From: Molossus alvarezi
Lineage: Eukaryota; Chordata; Mammalia; Chiroptera; Molossidae
Assembly (NCBI GenBank): GCA_037176705.1
Contig: CM073886.1
Span: forward strand, 7,522,001-7,586,000
Reading direction: 5' to 3'
Length of the DNA: 64,000 nt
Position 1 is the stretch's first letter. The number at the start of each line of letters is the position of its first letter. Shown here one piece after another: positions 11,601-22,240 of this stretch. Both the position numbers and the translations under genes were made by a program. Under the pieces are notes generated by a model. That model saw only the letters and a program-made list of their open reading frames with translations. It had not been told where the DNA came from and did not search any database.

Positions 11601-12670
11601 GCTTTTGTTGCATCCCATAGATTTTGTGTTGTTGTGTGTTCATTTTCACTGGTTTTCAGCAAGGTTTCAAATTCTTCCTTGATCTCCTTGGTAAACCTTT
11701 CATTGTTCAATAATATGCTATTTAGTCTCCATGTGTTCAAATGTCTTTGCATGTTCTTGTTGCAATTGATTTCTAGTTTCATGCCATTGTGATCTGAGAA
11801 GATGTTTGATATGATTTCAATCTTCTTGAACTTGTACAGACTTAGTTTTCGTCTGAACGTATGGTGTATATTTGAGAATTTCCCATGTGCACTTGAGAAG
11901 AATGTGAATTTTGCAGTTTTGGGGTGTAATTCTCTGTAGATATATATTAAATCCATTTGATCTAGTGCTACATTTAGAGATCTGTTTCCTTTTTAATTTT
12001 TTGTCTAGAGCAGTGGTTCTCAACATTCCTAATGCTGCAACCCTTTAATACAGTTCCTCATGTCGTGGTGACCTCCAACCACAAAATTATTTTTGTTGCT
12101 ACTTCATAACTGTAATTTTGCTACTGTTATGTCTTAGGCAACCCCTGTGAAAGGGTCGTTTGACCCCCGAAAGGATCGCAAACCACAGGTTGAGAACCAC
12201 TGGTTTAGAAGATCTACTCAGTGATGTCAGTGGGGTGTTGAAGGCCCCCGCTATAATTGTATTGCTGTCGATTTCTCCTTTAAAGTCCTCCAGAAGATTT
12301 TTAATATATTTTGGTGCTTCTATATTGGGTGCATATATGTTTACCAAGGTTATATCTTCCTATTGGATAGATCCTTTCAAGATTATGTAGTGGTCTTCTT
12401 TTTCTCTAGTTATGGCCTTCATATTGAAATCTATTTATCAGATATGAGTATTGCTACCCCAGCTCTTTATTCCTTTTTGTTTGCTTGGAAGATTTTTTTC
12501 CATCCTTTCACTATCAACCTATGTGAGTCTTTTGTTGTGGGGTAGTTCTCTTGTAAACGATACATATATGAGTCATGCTTTCTTACCCAGTCAGCTATTC
12601 TGTGTCTTGATCGGGGCATTCAGTCCATTTACATTTAAGGTTATTATTGATATGTACTTATTTATTGCCA
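8640..12670 (-). pseudogene. Broken LINE-1 ORF2 (endonuclease/RT)
   Basis: ORF2 normally encodes an N-terminal apurinic endonuclease, a reverse transcriptase and a C-terminal cysteine-rich domain. Pieces are visible in order. The endonuclease (12347-12210 and 11956-11558) has NIYAPN, and its metal-site motif GDFNTPL reads GAFNTPL. The later RIDHI motif reads NIHHT, while SDHNGMKLEIN is kept. The RT start (11119-10862) has [15 protein letters not shown]. The RT core (10609-10160) keeps RQGCPL and the catalytic FADD. The thumb and C-terminal parts lie at 9960-9676 and 9212-9009. Both endonuclease changes remove expected catalytic acidic residues. SPIN splits the endonuclease, and frameshifts separate the pieces. 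Confidence 0.9.
12011..12202. mobile_element. SPIN-type hAT MITE, complete, in LINE-1
   Basis: This 192-base element has matching ends: CAGTGGTTCTCAAC on the left and GTTGAGAACCACTG on the right are inverted copies. The interior has 'ACCCTTTAATACAGTTCCTC', 'GTTGCTACTTCATAACTG' and 'AAAGGGTCGTTTGACCCCCG', which I recognise as non-autonomous SPIN (Space Invaders). The 8-base direct repeats GTCTAGAG (12003-12010) and GTTTAGAA (12203-12210), matching at 6 of 8 positions, are the size hAT transposases make. It interrupts the endonuclease part of the minus-strand LINE-1. Confidence 0.9.
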
Positions 12671-12713
12671 TGTTGGTTTATTGTGGTTATATTTTTCTTT
12701 CTATTTATACTAA

Positions 12714-13601
12714 TTACAGCAGTCCTTTTAACATTTCTTGCAGTGCTGATTTGGTGCTAATATATTCCCTTAGCTTTTTTTTTTTGTCTGGGAAGCTTTT
12801 TATTTGACCTTCTATTTTGAATGATAGCCTTGCTGGATAGAATAGTATTGGATTCAGATCCTTGTTTTTTATGACCTTGATTACTTCATGCCATTCCCTT
12901 CTGGCCTGTAGTGTTTCTGTTGAGAAGTCAGCTGATGGCCTTATGGGGGTTCCTTTGTAGGTAACCTGTTGCTTATATCTTGCTGCCTTTAAGATTCCCT
13001 CTTTGTCTTTAATTTTTGGCATTTTAATTACTATGTGTCTTTGTGTGAGCCTGTTTGTGTTCTTCTTACTTGGGGCTCTCTGTGCTTCTTGAACTTAAAT
13101 GTCTTCTTCCTTCACCAAGTTAAGAAAGTTTTCTGTCACTATTTCTTCAGATATATTCTCTAATCCTTGCTCATTTTCTTCTTCTTCTGGAACTTCTATG
13201 ATTAGAATGTTGTTATGTTTTCAGTTGTCCCACAATTCTCTTAAGCTGTCTTCCTGTTTTTTTAATTGTTTTTTTCCTTTTGGTTTTCTGATTGTTTGAT
13301 TTCTTTCTACCCTGTCTTCTAATTCACTGATCCGGTCCTCAGCTTCCTCTACTCTGCAGGTTATTTCTTCCAATGTATTCTTTATTTCTGCTATGTCATT
13401 CTTCATTTCCACTTGGTTGGTTTTCAATGTTTCTATATCTTTACTCATGATGTTGATGTCCTTACTCATGCTGTTGAGCTTCCTCAAGATCATGGCGCTG
13501 TACTCTACCTCTGATAACTTGCTTAACTGCATTTTATTTATCTCACCTTCAGTAGAGTTCTCTTGTTCTTTCCTTTAGGATTTGTTTCTTTGTTTCACCA
13601 T
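12714..13601 (-). pseudogene. Broken LINE-1 ORF1 (RNA-binding protein)
   Basis: ORF1 encodes the trimeric RNA chaperone of the L1 particle. The likely original start (MVKQRNKS) is at 13601 and is followed by a stop after eight codons. The coiled-coil region reads at 13532-13221 with heptad-like text such as EEAEDRISELEDRVE. The C-terminal domain reads at 13022-12714 (KDKEGILKAARYKQQVTYKG, ending LQEMLKGLL). The middle RRM-like part lies between them in other frames. The gene lies directly upstream of the ORF2 remnant, as expected for L1. Confidence 0.88.
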
Positions 13602-13879
13602 TTTGGCTATCTCAATGGGTTTTGGAGCCTGCCATATTTTCCCTGTGGGTGTTGGTGTTCTGCTGTTTGTGGCTTACTCTACTGGGTTTGGATGAATGTG
13701 GGAGGACCCACGTTGAACACCACTGTCAAGTCTAACTTTCCGCGGAGGGGTGCAAGCCCTGGAAATGTTCTGTTATCCTCTAGCTTTTTACCTGGAGGCT
13801 ATTAGTCTCAGTTACTTGATGAGCCTTGGGTTGTAGTCCTCAGTTGAATGAAAAACTCCCTCAGGTGTTCAACATAAGA

Positions 13880-14215
13880 GGATTTCCCAAGGGTGAGGCT
13901 GATGCTGGTTATTAATGAGCCTCAATTTGCATTTCTCTGGGTGACCCCCAACCATAAAATTATTTTTGTTGCTACAATTATTATAATTATAATTTTCCTA
14001 CTGTTATGTCTTAGGCGACCCCTGCAAAAGGGTCATTCAACCCCCAAAGGGGTCATGACCCACAGGTTGAGAACCACTATTCTAGAAGTATGTTTACAAT
14101 GTATTGTTGAGTGGAAAAAACAAGGAGCAAAAACTGATTCAAGGTTTGCCTAATTTTATAAAATAAATTTCATAGAACATTATTTTGTGTATATATTTAC
14201 ATGTTGTTACACAAA
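13880..14215. other. Composite patch inside LINE-1 5' region
   Basis: Around the SPIN fragment the sequence does not read as the L1 5' UTR that continues on both sides. The part after 14080 (AATGTATTGTTGAGTGGAAA and an AT-rich run) resembles the 3' end of an old L1/HAL1. It may be a separate insertion that carried the SPIN piece with it. Confidence 0.4.
13941..14079. mobile_element. SPIN-type hAT fragment, left end missing
   Basis: Matches to the first SPIN copy run from GTGACCCCCAACCATAAAAT through 'TATGTCTTAGGCGACCCCTG' to the end GGTTGAGAACCACT. The first 60 or so bases of the element are absent, and the interior has a short AT-rich duplication (ACAATTATTATAATTATAA) near 13975-13996. No 8-base duplication can be defined. 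Confidence 0.8.
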
Positions 14216-14742
14216 GACTATGAACAGCTAGGTGGGGTTAAATCTACACAGGAGGGGCTGCTGCTTCTTCCCAGAGAATCAGGAAGGAGCAAGATGGCCA
14301 CTGTCCTGTGTGGCTGTGACTCAGCCAAAACTCTGAGTACCCTCTAAAACCCAGTTGTCCTTACACAATTCCAGTCCAGTTTACCCCTTCTCTGCCAGAT
14401 TCCAAGGTGAGTGGCTGTAGCTAATTTAGTGCTCTGTCTTGGCCCTCTGCGCTGTGGAGCTGGCTTGGGATTTTAACCTCCAGAGAGCTGTTCACAGCTA
14501 AAACAGTTGCTGTCTGTGGGCTCCCAGCCTGCCCTCTTGCACCTTTGCATACCTACCAGGCTTGATTCAATGTTTGTTTGTTTTTTCTGTCCCTGGTTAC
14601 ATGGTCCTCTCCAGTTGCTTTTCTATTGCTTTTTCCTGACGATTTGTCTTTATTTTATTTGTAATTTCAGTTTGGTCCTGGGAGATGGTCTATGTAGCTT
14701 CCATTCACTCTGCTGCCATTTTGGAAATCCCTCAAATTATTT

Positions 14743-14961
14743 TTTTAAAAATATATTTCACTGATTTTTTTTAAAGAGAGAGGAAGGGAGACACAGAGAG
14801 AGAAACATTTATGTGAGAGAGAAACACCAGCTGGCTACATCCTGCACTCCCCTTACTGGGGATCTAGCCCAAAACTCAGGCATGTGCCCTGATTGGGAAT
14901 CAAACCAAGACCGTTCAGTCCACGAGACATTGTTCAATTTGCTGAGTCACACTGGCCAAGC
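14743..14961 (-). mobile_element. Ves-type SINE, older subtype
   Basis: A reversed SINE is seen, with AT-rich start, GA-rich block, 'CATCCTGCACTCCCC', 'CATGTGCCCTGATTGGGAAT' and the head ending 'GAGTCACACTGGCCAAGCAG'. This is the subtype whose middle reads CCCCTACTGGGG-like rather than CCAGGGCCGGGG. It abuts the 5' end of the LINE-1. Confidence 0.88.
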
Positions 14962-16939
14962 AGTGATAAAACTGTTTTTAAGTCGTGAATGAAAAAGGAT
15001 AAAATGGGAGTTGGGAGTGAAGATAATTCCTGATATAAATGCATGGGGATGGCAAGAAGGAGAGATAGATGATGGAGAGCATTTGTTTTAAATGGCAGGG
15101 GCTTTAGTAGGCTTACTACTGAAAGGCAGGGGACAGAGCACAGACAGAGACTGAAGGTCAGGGAGAGGCAGGGTTCTTGAGAAGGAGACACAGGATATAG
15201 AATGTGCAAGGAGCTGTTGGGAAGCCGGCCCTCTCCTCCAAGGGAAAGGACTGTGATAATGCACATGTAGGTGAGTGGGCAGATGGGAGGAGGAGGTTCT
15301 GTCTGATGTTTTTTTCAGTTGTGGCTATTCTGGTGATAAGGAACCTAGATCCACTCCAGCTTGCTCAAGAGAGTTTCAGTTAGAATTACATGCAGAAATA
15401 GGTATAGGTGCTAATTTAACAGGAATCTTATATTCCTCAAGTATTGAAATCTATACAGCTAGGCAGGTCAGGGATGTTACAGCTACTATGAAAATGGTGA
15501 AGAACTGAATCTCTAGCTACCCTATTCACCTACTTGGTATGTAGCTTTGGCCATCATGGCCACATGATGTTTACTGTTCTTCAAGCATCACGTCTAATCT
15601 CTTGGCAGAAAGGAAGGACAAAAAGGATGTGTCAGTTGAAGCTCTCCTTTAAAAAAAAAATAAATTATATTTCTCTAGAGGCCCCAACAGTAGTCTATCA
15701 CTATATGTCATTGGCCAGGCCAGGTCACAAGGCCATTCCATCTGCAAAAGGGTTTGGGGAAGCAAGTATATATAACTGGGGCATATTGTCCCTCAAACCA
15801 AATCAAGGTTGTGTTATTCAGAGAAAAAAAGAGAAAGAAATGTGGTTAGGTACATATCGAGGTCTACCACAGGAGACTACATGAAAAATCTCAGGTATCT
15901 AGGGAGAGTCAGTCCTTATAGAGTTCTGAACCAGGAACTAAGATGCTCTCTCTCTGTGACGGATGGCATAGAATGCAGTCTTCTCCCTGTACCTTGCTCT
16001 GTTTTCCTCTCTCTGCTGACCAGCTTCTTCTGTTAACATTTTGTGTCTGCTTGATATAATTTTTGATTATCCATAGATAATACTGGCTCCCCAACTGACT
16101 TTTGTTTAGCTGCTTCAGTTCCCCAATTCTAAATACAGGAAAATATCAGGTTGAATACTTTTTTTAGCCAGGCTTGCAAATTCTTGATTACTGGCTAACC
16201 CACGGCTGACCCAAACTTGGCTGCAGAGTGCGTGGGCCCATGGGTTCTGAGTTTCAACCATCCCAGAGCTCAGGAACTGTGAGTGGCAGCTTCTCTTTGA
16301 AGAACCTCTGGGAAGTGGTGTGGGTGGGTCTCATGGAATTTCTACTTTCTCTAGGAAAGAAGGTGAGGTCTTAACCTAAGGGTGAGCAGAGAACAGGGGG
16401 ATAAGAAAGTCTACAAGACTGAGTACCTGAAACAAGCACGGAAAGATGAAAGCTAAAAGATATTTCACAGTGGCATAAAGGACCCAGCTGAGTTTTCAAA
16501 TCAACCCTTGCAAAAATTCTGTTCTTTATGATGATGTGATTTCTTCCAGAGGAGTTCACGGTGGAGTAAAGATGCAGGAAAAGATTGATCCAGGGTTGGC
16601 ATTTTTCCAGGGAGGTAAAAAAGACATTGGTACAAAAGATTAAAGCGATTTTTAAAAGCTGATTATCATCTGTTGCCAAGAGAAATCTTAAGTGAAATGT
16701 CAGAGGTGTGGCATTTCTTGTGCAATGACCACATGGTCCAGGGTATGGTCATGAGAGAGGAGGGCCAAAAAGGAGTAAGCAAAGGCTATGGAGTTGGGAA
16801 GGTAAAATATCTGAGGAGCAGGGGTAGTGGGTGGGTTGCTCAAATGGTACCAGAGTCACTTGGGATAGTGGCAGGATTTGCAATAGAAAGGGAATTGGAG
16901 CATCTAGTAAAAGAAGGGGGGTAGTTGGGGCTGAGTGGG
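14962..16939. other. Unclassified sequence
   Basis: No exon or clear repeat is recognised. The part at 15350-15880, with 'CTTTGGCCATCATGGCCAC' and 'GGTCACAAGGCCATTCCA', has the feel of an old interspersed repeat, but I cannot name it. Open frames at 15275-15508 and 15534-15884 match nothing I know. Confidence 0.45.
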
Positions 16940-17260
16940 TCACTGTGACGTGAGGGTAGAGAGTCAAATCTGGGCATCGCTTCCGATTCCTCACTCTTCC
17001 TCTCTATCCATACCCAGCAAAGTACCGGCTCTTGTAAATCCCATCTCATAAAAATTTTATCTACTTCCATTTCCATTGCCATCACACTAGTCCAATTTAC
17101 CATTTTCTCTCACTGTTACCACATGATAACCACCCGTCATCCACTTTTGATTTTCTTCAAACCATTCTCTATACTGTAGCCAGAGCAATCCTGTAAAAAT
17201 TATGACTCTTATCACTGGTAAAGACTTTAATGGCTTTTCATTGCTCCTAGGATGAATCTA

Positions 17261-17641
17261 TGTAGGAAATTGTATGCTCAAAATATTTAATGTCTCTCCC
17301 TAGCAGAAGCTTTACGTCCCTGCCTCCCTGATGTCAGGCTTGATTGTGTGACCTGCAGGGACCCTCCTCCCGTCCCTCATGCAGGAGGAAATATGTTCCT
17401 ATTTTGTTGAACACAAAAGCAAATGGAATGTGGGCCAAAGTGATATGTGTTATTTCTAAGCAGACTAATGAGCTATATGACTCATTTCTCTCTTTTCCCT
17501 CCTGTGTAAGACTAGCATTGGCCCAGATAAAGGCTGATCCATCAGGCATGAAGACAATGTGGAGATAAGACCCATGATGGACATATAACATTAATGTAAA
17601 ATACAATGTGTGGTAAGTCATTGACTTTAATTACTACAGCA
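17261..17641 (+). mobile_element. MaLR/MLT1-like LTR
   Basis: The block begins TGTAGGAAATTG and ends TTACTACAGCA. It contains 'AATGGAATGTGGGCCAAAGT', a stretch shared with MLT1-type LTRs, and the end GTAAGTCATTGACTTTAA. It sits exactly at a break in the surrounding L2. No clear target duplication remains, and the subfamily was not determined. Confidence 0.5.
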
Positions 17642-17902
17642 AAATTTAATATAGTCCATAAGGCTCTGAAATATTTAATAATTTGGTCCAACTTCTCCAG
17701 CCTTATCTCGCCAATATTTCCCACTTTACCTGCCTAACTCCTATTTTTATTTTCAGATCCCAGCTTAAATGTCACTTCCCCAGAAAAGTCTTCTCACTCC
17801 TTCTCTTTCCCTCCAACACTGGACTAATTTAGATCACCTATTACTCTTCCTCCTAACTTTTTTTTTTTTTTTCATTTCCTTCCTATCACTCAAGCATAGT
17901 CT

Positions 17903-17909
<7 letters not shown>

Positions 17910-17933
<24 letters not shown>

Positions 17934-18180
17934 CCTCACCCGAGGACATTTTTCCATTTTTTTTTTTTTTATTCAGGTAGAGTGGGAGGGAGAGAGAGGA
18001 ACAGAGAGAGAGAGAGAGAAACATCGATGTGAAAGGGACACATCGAGTGGCTGCCACCCGCACAACCGACCAGGGCCGGGGACAAACTGCAACCGAGGTA
18101 CATGCCCTTAGCGGGAACCGAACCCGGGTCTCTCAGGACCGCAGGCCGACGCTCTAACCGCTGAGCCAAACTGGCCAGGG
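17910..18180 (-). mobile_element. Ves-type SINE
   Basis: A well-preserved reversed Ves copy has 'TATCCTCACCCGAGGACATT', the GA block, 'ACATCGATGTGAAAGGGACA', 'AACCGACCAGGGCCGGGG' and the head ending 'GCCAAACTGGCCAGGG'. CTGTAATAT is repeated at 17901-17909 and 18181-18189. A TA microsatellite lies at the tail edge (about 17907-17926). Confidence 0.95.
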
Positions 18181-18320
18181 CTGTAATATTTTTTGAGTAT
18201 GGTTTTCTGCTGACCACAGGATAATGTAAGTTCAGAGAGGGCAGAAAGTATGTCCATGTAATTCTTCATTATGTCCCAGTGGCTGGTACACAATAAGCAC
18301 TTCAATTAATATATATTTTT

Positions 18321-19165
18321 TTACCAAATGGATAAATCTGAGTCTGGATTACAGGTGAGCCTCGAAGCCAAGGACAGTCTGGTGCATAAAATGTGAAAAG
18401 ATGGGTGGAAAGCAAGAAACGGGACTAGTGCAAATAGAAACACGTGAGGAGAGGGGCTGGTGCAAGGAGAAAGTCCCGAAGGCAAAAACCAGTTCACAGG
18501 GAAGGGGGCACATTAGATGCCAGGTAGGGAGACAGCTGTTCCAGGCGAGGAGGAGGCTTCCGAGCGTCCGTTCTGTCTCTCCTCTCTCCTCTGCTCATGT
18601 TGAGATTTCTCATTTCATCAACTTGTTGAACCTCTAGGTATTGGGTATTATGAGGGATGCAATTAATAAATGAGTTAACTCTTAGTTTCATGAGCTTCCC
18701 CAGGTGGGAAAGACAGACATAAACCAAATAATTCTGAGTGATAGAGGAATTCTTGAAGAGAGATTCAGAGGCCACGTTTGCTTCCTATCTCTGTGCTTTC
18801 TGTTTGCGGTGGCCCTCTGCTTGATCGTCGCTTGCCCAGATTTATCCGTAGTTCAAGGTCTCAACTCAGAAGCTACTTTATTTAAAAAGACTGTCATCCT
18901 GTGGTCAGAGAATTTCTCTGTTAACCTGCTAGTGGTCCTGAGATGCCATGGTCCAGGGTCACTGAAGTTTTCTGTTGAGTGTTGAGGTCCTCTTCACCCT
19001 CACGTGAATGAAGTGTTAGCGGTGTTTTCAATGGGAAGCTGTCAGGATAGCGGGACGGAGAGCCCGAAGGGGGCGTGGGGGAGGCCCCCACAGCGCCAGC
19101 TGTGCTTCCTCACTGCCTTATATTGAATCCCATTGCCCGCCCTTCCTTCTCCCCCGCACTGTTTT
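18321..19165. other. Unclassified sequence
   Basis: Nothing recognised. Open frames at 18401-18637 and 18704-18985 (+) and 18494-18775 (-) match no family I know. Confidence 0.5.
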
Positions 19166-19169
19166 TTGA

Positions 19170-19350
19170 TGGAACTATATGCCTTTAGTATATTCTACCT
19201 TATCTTGTGTACTCATGTTTTTCTCTTCCTTTCCCATAAGCTGCTGGAAGCAGGAAAATGTCTAATTTATCTTTTTATCCTTCTCCTGGCTTAGCAGAGG
19301 CCCTGTCACCGAGAATCTATTTACTCAATAAATGTTTGCAGAATCGAATT
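19170..19350 (+). repeat. L2 3' end
   Basis: 'ATAAGCTGCTGGAAGCAGG', then 'AGAGGCCCTGTCACC' and 'TACTCAATAAATGTTTGCAG', match the L2 3' terminus. Confidence 0.7.
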
Positions 19351-20456
19351 GTGGGGGTTGCCGCTGCTCCCTAGGGCACTGTTAAATCAGGTTTGTTTTT
19401 GTAACACCATCCAAAGGTATTGTCGTGACATTGTCATTGATTCAGAGAACCTATTGCCAGACTTTTACCTATTAAAATTAAATTTTTTTTAAATCAAAGA
19501 TATACATGGTAACAAGTTATGTAACACAGAAGCACTTACTGACAAAAAGCAATCGGCTCTCACCTAACCTGCCGTGTTCTCTCCAGAGGCAACTTCCTTT
19601 AAACTATTTCTGTTTGCTGCCACCAAAATTCTAGATTACACACTTACGTTTCTATGCTTTCGGTTTATCCATTGCAGGCAATTTTTATTCCTTCTTTTCT
19701 ATGAAAGATGAGGATTTAGTTTGGGTACATGAACATAATCTCTCTGTTCTTCCCCTCCCCGTAGCTAGTACATTTGTTTTTAGTTCTTTAAAAATTACCT
19801 TTGTAACTTCATATAATATAGTTTAAATGCTATTTCTATCATACCATTTCTTACTTTATCACTATTATTTTCCTACATTCTCTGTAAGATTAGGACATTA
19901 GAGTTTCCTTCTGTTTTTTCCTTCTGCCTCAGCTTGCCCTTCTGTCTCCCCTCTTCTGACTCCCACCCTTATATTTTCACATCACCAAGATGGTTAACAG
20001 CTACCTTCCGTTCTTCAAAGACAGTTCAGTTGTTCCTTGCCAGCAGGTTGTCACCGAAAGCTGAAGACACACCGTTCTTGTTGTTACGATGTGAATCATC
20101 ATTCACACCGGACCAAGGATTGAGCTAGGATTACGTTTTCTCCTTCACAGGTCTAAAGCCACAGCTGTGGGTCATTCAGATAAGACTGTTAAAAGATTTT
20201 TATATTTTTACATTCGTTGCTTATAATCATGCCACATTTCATTACTTTCATATTTAGATTGTGCCTTTCTTATAATTTTTAAACCTGTAGTTTCTAGTTG
20301 CCAGAAACATTATGTTCCTTTGTTGTCTTGAATTTTTCCACCCTCTCTCCAAACCATCAGAGTGTATTTTGGTGGCATGTCCTCTCTGCCAGGCCCTCTT
20401 GGAAGGAACGGGATGTGGGGGGATTAGGGGTATCTGGCTGCCAGGTTGAACTGTAG
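19351..20456. other. Unclassified, AT-rich sequence
   Basis: No gene is seen. The part at 19480-19900 is AT-rich and may contain an old LINE piece, but no diagnostic motif was found. Confidence 0.45.
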
Positions 20457-20467
20457 GCTTTTCTCCG

Positions 20468-20557
20468 TTTTTTTTTTTTTTTTTTTTTTTTTTTATCCTC
20501 ATCCGAGGACATTTTTTCCATTTTTTGTTCAGATAGAGTGGGAGGGAGAGAGGGGGA

Positions 20558-20603
<46 letters not shown>

Positions 20604-20763
20604 CATCGATGTGGAAGGAACACATTGAGTGGCTGCCACCTGCACGACCCAACCAGGGCCGGGGACAAACTGCAACCGAGTTATGCTCCTTTAGCAGGAA
20701 CTGAACTGGGGTCTCTCTGGACTGCAGGCCTATGCTCCAACCACTGAGCCAAACCGGCCAAGG
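20468..20763 (-). mobile_element. Ves-type SINE with long T and GA runs
   Basis: This reversed Ves copy starts with a T-run of about 27 bases (20468-20494), then 'ATCCTCATCCGAGGACATTT', an AG microsatellite at about 20562-20596, and the head ending in ACCGGCCAAGG. CTTTTCTC-type sequence flanks it (20458-20466 and about 20765-20773). It is followed within 35 bases by a second copy in the same direction. Confidence 0.93.
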
Positions 20764-20794
20764 CCTTTTCTCTGATTTTGAATTTTTTATTTAT

Positions 20795-21041
20795 TTTTAT
20801 CCTCACCCGAGGACATTTTTTCCATTTTTTGTTCAGATAGAGTGGGAGGCAGAGAGAGGAAAAGAGAGAGAGAGAGAGAAACATCGATGTGAAAGGGACA
20901 CATCGAGTGGCTGCCACCCGCACGACCAACCAGGGCTGGGAACAAACTGCAACCAAGGTACATGCCCTTAGCGGGAACCGAACCTGGGTTTCTCTGGACT
21001 GCAAGCCGATGCTCTAACCGCTGAGCCAAACTGGCCAGGGC
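20795..21041 (-). mobile_element. Ves-type SINE, second of a tandem pair
   Basis: A reversed Ves copy has 'ATCCTCACCCGAGGACATTT', the GA block, 'CATCGATGTGAAAGGGACAC' and the end 'AAACTGGCCAGGGC'. Similar AT-rich text (TGAATTTTTTATTTA and TGAAATTTATTTA) borders it, consistent with a target duplication. Confidence 0.93.
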
Positions 21042-21784
21042 TGAAATTTATTTAAACACATATAATTTTGTGAAATATGATTGTGATCAAGAATTACTCC
21101 AGGTTCTGAACAATTCACAGACAACCATTCTGTCTCACATTTTCACTTTTGCTATTCTTTGTGTCTTCATTTTCTTATCAGTAAAATGGGGACAAAACTT
21201 TCAAACTGTGTTACAGTAAAAATGACCAGATAGTATAATTCTTGGCTTTTGGTGGTGGTGGTGGGGATCTACATCTAAAAGCTATATGCAAATTATATAC
21301 ATGAATGATGTAAGTTTATTAAAGTTATAAGAATACAATCAACTCGGGAGAAATCTGTTATGAATAACATAGGGATAGTGTAAAGTACACATTATTTTTA
21401 TCCCTGTGGTGGGGCTGCACTCATTCATAATCCTGTGTGATGTCCCTAGAATTGGGGCACAGTCAGATATCAGCTTCAGATATCAAGACCTCTCAGTTTT
21501 TGAGGGCAGAGGCTGAAGCCACAGGTAAGCTTGGCTGTGATGTTGAACCCTACACCTGACCTTTGGCAGGTGCAAATTCTCTTTCATACCTGTCAGTTCC
21601 AGGGAAATGCCCCTTCGCAGGCTTCACATATGGAGAAGAAAAACTCCTAGACAGTTGTACGCTGTCTTTATCTCAAAAGAAGCTGAAATCTCAGTGAATC
21701 TATGAGATCTTGTCTTCTACTCTTAGGCCAACCAGGGAGCTTTGGGTTATTCAGAAATTAAAGTGGTCTGCAGGTTACTTATCA
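21042..21784. other. Mostly unclassified sequence, possible MIR piece
   Basis: A short MIR-like stretch (TTCTTATCAGTAAAATGGGG) lies at about 21155-21200 on the plus strand. Nothing is recognised in the rest. Confidence 0.45.
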
Positions 21785-22240
21785 CTATCCCTTTTAGTCT
21801 CAGCTTAAAGATCATTTTCTTGGGAAGCTCCCTCCTGACTCATAGACTATGATATGAGCTATAAAGACAACCATGGATTGAGATAAAGAATAATTGGGGA
21901 AGGGGTGGTGGCCAATGATAGCAACTCTGAAAAAGTTACTAGACTTGAGACCTTAGGGATGAGAAGACATGAGCCATGTGACAAGTTGGGCAAGTACATT
22001 CTAGGGGAGAGGGTGCAAACTGCATGCAAGCCCGTATAGGAAAGGGTCTGAGAAACTGAAGCAGGTCATTCTGGGTAGAGGATAGTGTTGGAGGGGAGAT
22101 GGGGCTGTAGGTAGGGGCCAAAACACACTCAAGGCTTTAAGCAGTGCAGAGACCTGGTAGGATTTACATTTTAAGAAGATCCTTCCTTGTGCTTTGTGGA
22201 GAATAGATACTAGGGCAAAGTTGCTCCAGTGCAGCACCCT
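21785..22240. repeat. L2 remnants in two orientations
   Basis: At 21785-21850 the plus strand has an L2-like 'CTCAGCTTAAAGATCATTTT'. At 21890-22225 the sequence reads as reversed L2, including 'TAAGCAGTGCAGAGACCTGG', 'GATTTACATTTTAAGAAGAT' and 'TGTGGAGAATAGATACTAGG'. Both are old; they may be two insertions or one rearranged. Confidence 0.6.

Larger units (their letters stand above)
8400..14735 (-). mobile_element. Near full-length LINE-1, inactive
   Basis: Reading right to left, the element starts at about 14735 with a 5' UTR whose first bases resemble 'GATTTCCAAAATGGCAGCAG'. It continues with a broken ORF1 (13601-12714), ORF2 (about 12670-8640) and the bat-type 3' UTR (8640-8405) with its A tail at the left edge. 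At roughly 6.3 kb including later insertions it is close to complete. The possible target-site duplication AAATCATTA (about 8389) versus CAAATTATT (about 14733) is weak. A complete SPIN element lies in the endonuclease region and a second SPIN fragment in the 5' region. Frameshifts, stops and lost catalytic residues show it is dead. Confidence 0.92.
16940..18320 (+). repeat. L2 LINE, in three pieces
   Basis: The L2 text runs in order through 16940-17260 (for example TGTAGCCAGAGCAATCCTG and AATGGCTTTTCATTGCTCC), 17642-17900 (CTTAAATGTCACTTCCCCAG) and 18190-18320 (GTAAGTTCAGAGAGGGCAG, GTCCCAGTGGCTGGTACAC). The first gap holds an LTR and the second a Ves SINE. Together they show one old L2 hit twice. 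Confidence 0.75.

Noticed and set aside
20550..20600. AG microsatellite as an independent feature
   Set aside because: It is the expanded GA block of a Ves SINE.
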